This document shows positions 60,601 through 64,000 of a DNA stretch of 64,000 nucleotides, in pieces; position 1 is the stretch's first letter; the number at the start of each line of letters is the position of its first letter. This stretch comes from Lineus longissimus (Eukaryota; Nemertea; Pilidiophora; Heteronemertea; Lineidae). Position numbers and translations under genes: made by a program. Below the pieces are notes generated by a model. The model made no database searches and was not told the DNA's origin. It saw only the letters and a list, made by a program, of their open reading frames with translations. The DNA is taken from positions 8,064,501 through 8,128,500 of the forward strand of contig NC_088311.1 of the NCBI RefSeq assembly GCF_910592395.1. The letters are read 5' to 3'.

Positions 60601-62440
60601 TCAGACTGTCATTCAATTACTTTGTGTTGAGCAATTTGATTGGCCACCTGTTTAATGATGGTGCGTCTGACAGATTTCCTAGCCCTTGATGTCGGTGGTG
60701 GAAGGGAGACTTAAGGACTGATATTCACCGCCGATAAGTCGGCATGAGCCAGCTAGGGGGCAATATTGGCATTTTGATAACTTTTATTCTACTCTTTATT
60801 ACAGACTGACCAGTCCTGTAAGCCCATCTTTGGGAGCACAACAGCATAGAAGCCAACATATGACAAGGTTTTAAACTGGTCAATCGTGCAAAAACCTTGT
60901 TGGTCAAGGTGGGTCACATCTTATGAGTATTTCAAAGTGACAATAGAATTTCTGTAGTAATTAATTCTTATCTCCACTTCTTGATAATGAACAGGACACG
61001 TCATAGACCCCAATGCCAATAATAGCATATTCAGACTTGATAAAGCTATAGCGTGATAGTCACTACCGACAAACCTGACCTGATCAATTTAAGACAATAA
61101 CTGATAGGTTATTGATTTTTCTGATTGGAAAATGGAGTGTCTTGGGTTTGCATGTGATTTTCTGGGCAAAATTAGTCAGATTTAAAAGCAGAAGGTTAAT
61201 CATGTTTATAGGTCAAGGTAATTCAGAACAAAAATACTTCAGATTGACCTTAACCAACAGCCAATGCAGTACACAATTTGATCAAGAAATAGAAAATGTA
61301 ACCAATTGATAGACATTCCCTTACAATGAGATAAGAATACTGCAAAACTAATATCTGATAATCCCGCACAATATGTTTATATACATCTATTAGAACTTTG
61401 ATATTTTGGTCTAGATATTTGTCGTCAGATCATTTATAGGCCTAACCCCTCTTCCTTTACAAATAATATGATTTTATAATTTTGACAATTTCTGAAAATG
61501 TCACGATGTACTCTCTCCTCAAGCTAGAACAAAGAGACATTTTCTTACACTGTCAACACTTGATATTCCTATTCAAATAGAGAACTCGGGAATAGTTTAA
61601 TTTTTTTAAATTGTAATGGTGTTATTTGCTATGGCTGTAGGAGGGGTATAGGTGTATATTAAACCTATATTCATTTATTAACAGGCCTGCCAAGGGCGCA
61701 TTTACCAATTTTAGGAATTCCACATGTAGGACAGTGAAAAAGTGCATAACAATACCCCTCGGGAATTCTTTTTCATGTCAAGAACCAGTGCAGATAAGAC
61801 TACATTTTGTAGTTTGTTTGGTTCAAGAGAAGTCTCTCTTTAAACTGTAGACCCGAATAGGCCTATCACATACAATGTATAATCAACCAATTATGAATGA
61901 TTATGAACAAAGTGCACGAAAGATTTTTGTTCTAGTGTTCTAAGCACAGCTTTGTCTCTAAGCCATTACTTCTATTTTAAAGGGGTAGGCCATTCGTGAT
62001 ACTGGTGGTCCGAGAAAATAGAAATGCAGTCATACACAATGCCGTAGTGCAGTTATTATGCATACAAATTTGAAACTTGATATTGATAGTATTTGTACAT
62101 CTGTCTACACTACAGCAATACTGCAATTTTATATTTGATATGAGTTTACGCAATTGGAAATTTTCAAATTCAATTGCGAATTTCTAATTTTTATCCAATG
62201 GCATGTGCCTTTAACTGCTTGCTTTCTTAAAATGTACATGTATGCTTTGCATGCTATTCACCATAAGATCAGAACAGCAGGATCGAAGACAATTACCCAC
62301 CAAAAGAACCGAAACCTTCAGACAGATTTAGGATGGCGTTTAACTCCAGTATAGGCCCTTTATGTTCTCGGCCTATTGGAAGATAAGTCCGAGATCGTAA
62401 TTATAACACCTAGATTATGCTTATTCAAAGAATGCCTATG
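57699..62440. other. Non-coding, presumed intron, one 24-bp tandem pair
   Basis: A small duplicated CAGTG(C/T)TCTCATGT lies at about 57710-57748. Two plus-strand frames near 59317-59583 and 59727-59987 look mildly protein-like but lack motifs and splice support. Otherwise nothing is recognised. Confidence 0.35.
60365..60412. repeat. Perfect 24-bp tandem pair, each unit palindromic
   Basis: ATGGTGAATTATACACCATT then TCAC is repeated exactly at 60365 and 60389. Within each unit ATGGTG and CACCAT face each other across 7 nt, so two small hairpins stand side by side. Confidence 0.9.
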
Positions 62441-62609
62441 CAGTAAAACCTCTCTTAGCGGACCCCTATCAAATAACACATTCTCCTTTGAAAATAGGTT
62501 TTTGTTCCAAAGCTGTCATTTTCATTCAAATTAACCTCTGTAATCAGGACACCTATTAAGGACAGAATTAGTCAGTTTCAAGGATTTCCGTAATAGAGGG
62601 GTTCTAATG
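62441..62609. mobile_element. MITE family C, copy 2, diverged
   Basis: Starts CAGTAAAACCTCTCTTAGCG and ends with the complement of CATTAGAACCCCTCTATTAC. Inner motifs CACCTATTAAGGACAG and GTAATCAGGACACC match copy 1 (44128-44305). A TA follows the right end (62610-62611); the left TA is not preserved. Older than copy 1 by sequence decay. Confidence 0.75.
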
Positions 62610-63451
62610 TACATGATAACTTGACAGAAAAATGCATAGCTTTCCTATCATAAATGCTAATTATTTGTAGGCCTATATCTGGCTGATTCCAAACTTGTTA
62701 TCAGAATTTAATGATACGAAATGTGTACATGTATGATTGTTTCATAAAAATTGTCATACATTTGATCATTCATTGAAACCTTATTTTCTGAATAGAAGGC
62801 CGAAGCATAGTTGGCTCCAATAGACTACTGTTCAAGTATTGGTACTACTTGGTACTGAAATTGTAATTCAGATCAAGTTGAGCGAGTTTTTTCCCTTTAA
62901 CATTATAGAACATGTCAAGGCAAGTTACGATGAGACTAAGTGCGTACCTCCATTCATTATGGTTTTGAGAGTTAAGTGGAATTGCCCAAAAAAACTCTCA
63001 CACAAAAACGATGACCCAAGAGGAAAACTGACCTCAACTTTCATTATGTAAATAGCAAATTAAATTGAATGGAAATTTGGCCCACAAAGAACTATCTCTT
63101 TAGCTCCCAAAAGAAATTCAGACAAATATTTATCAAACATACTGAATGTGATCTCCACACTACTTAATTCATGCATGACTGATTTTGTCCTCACCCAGAT
63201 TCTCAACTCGGGCAAGAACAGTGTATATTCAGATGTAGTCAGGACCTTAAAAGAGACTATATCTTTTAGTGATTACCAAAAAGGGGGATGCTCTACATAC
63301 TTGGCCTCCTTTGGCTATGTAGGCCTAAGGAAAAGTTGGAAGAACTGTGACGGAGAGCATGAAGTGGGAATTAAACCTCAGGATGCCCATTGTGAAAATG
63401 ACAAAACTCTTAACAGCATAAAGAGAAGGATGGAAGTCAAAATAAACTCAC
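62610..63451. other. Non-coding, presumed start of the large host intron
   Basis: Lies just downstream (minus strand) of the exon 1 donor. No further exon was seen. A TAGGCCTA octamer is at about 62669 and another at 63319. Confidence 0.35.
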
Positions 63452-63543
63452 CGAACATTCGCCAAGGTATGACGGCGTCCGCTGGATGCTCTTGCAGCTC
63501 TGAACTGTTTCAGGTCGCTGATGACTCCGGACTCGCCCTGCAT
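63452..63543 (-). CDS. Candidate host-gene first coding exon (92 nt), product unknown
   Basis: On the minus strand an ATG at 63543 in fair context (CCAAGATGC) opens 30 codons reading MQGESGVISDLKQFRAARAS then SGRRHTLANV. It ends at CG|GTGAGT, a strong donor, in phase 2. The segment is distinctly richer in G+C than its neighbours, as expected for coding sequence. RRHT is a basophilic-kinase-like site, but this is not diagnostic. The frame continues open upstream to about 63639 without another ATG, so it may be the 3' part of a longer exon, although I prefer this start. It fits in phase with the exon at 25267-25353. No family is recognised. Confidence 0.5.
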
Positions 63544-64000
63544 CTTGGACCCTTGTATGTTTGATATCCAAAAGTCACTCGGACAAATTGAAACAACCAA
63601 AGAGATGTTGCTGTCAACCCATTCAGGGTTTAACTCCAATTATGACAACTATGACAAAGTTACTCCTGTCAAATATGACAAATGGTTTGCATAGGCCCTA
63701 CACAAGGATTCCCTCCACACTGATAGACAGTACTATTAAACACAGACAGGTCGTTCATGAATTATGAACGTCTGCAGCAGTTGGTTTGGCCAGTACAATC
63801 ACAGAAAATAGGAATAGGGCCTAAACTACCTAATGATATGGCTATGAACTAGGCAAACAGGACTATATGTATGACTAGTAATCCACAGCTCAGCTGTTCA
63901 TAAATCCACCCGTGAATATTTGTTTGCAGAGATGTATAGGAATGTTAACAGAAACGACGACTTGTGGAAGACTGTCGATATAAAGTGAATAACGTTGACG
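63544..64000. other. Presumed 5' flank or 5' UTR of the minus-strand gene
   Basis: If the exon 1 call is right, promoter and 5' UTR are here or further right. No TATA box or CpG island can be picked out with confidence. Confidence 0.3.

Noticed and set aside
25267-63543. Identification of the host gene as a PDE4-like phosphodiesterase
   Set aside because: A basic-His-Ser, Asp-Ser-rich, Pro-Leu-Ser/Asp-Pro pattern was noticed, but the similarity is loose, no UCR or catalytic exon was found, and low-complexity N-termini often look alike.
63148-63564. 138-codon plus-strand frame overlapping candidate exon 1
   Set aside because: It lies antisense to the splice-supported minus-strand segment and has no recognisable domain or splice sites.

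Overview
This is a nuclear genomic window from an animal, most likely a marine invertebrate. It is AT-rich (roughly 60% by eye), has no bacterial-style gene packing, and carries animal-type splice sites and DNA transposons. It is enriched in the palindromes TACATGTA (16 or so copies seen) and TAGGCCTA (8 seen), which by my impression are common in marine invertebrate genomes. I cannot name the species. The window contains no long intact protein-coding gene; most of it is intronic or intergenic sequence with mobile-element debris.

Host gene: the best host signal is on the minus strand. A first coding exon candidate lies at 63452-63543 (ATG start, GTGAGT donor) and a second exon candidate at 25267-25353 (CAG acceptor, GTAAGT donor). 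Their splice phases fit, and both encode short Ser/Arg-rich sequence. If they belong together, about 38 kb of the window is one intron. Within that intron, at 25993/25994, a polypyrimidine tract runs into CTAG|GTAAGT, the form of a recursive (zero-exon) splice site. I do not recognise the protein.

Mobile elements, left to right: copies of a terminal-inverted-repeat MITE family (A) at 5.3, 6.4, 51.4, 56.3 and 57.5 kb. A decayed PIF/Harbinger transposon at 12.2-15.6 kb, with a transposase pseudogene on the plus strand and its Myb-like partner pseudogene converging from the minus strand, plus a 507-bp foldback element inserted between their 3' ends with a TATGGC target duplication. A DNA polymerase B fragment of Polinton/Maverick type at 23.6-23.85 kb. 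TA-target MITE families B (21.8, 46.4, 50.4 kb) and C (44.1, 62.4 kb). A repeat-dense patch at 47.5-50.6 kb. A well-preserved 779-bp Harbinger-type element at 53975-54753 with 273/275-bp inverted arms enclosing the start of a transposase; it sits at the very end of a copy of a 119-bp MITE (family D), whose other copy is at 48.2 kb.

Tandem and satellite-like repeats occur at 0.5, 22.4, 23.3, 29.3, 31.3, 43.5, 56.0 and 60.4 kb. A tRNA-derived SINE head is at 36.5 kb. No CRISPR array, rRNA or intact tRNA gene was seen. I found no clear new biological system; the most useful leads are the possible recursive splice site, the transposase-capturing Harbinger MITE and the Harbinger wreck with its nested foldback.
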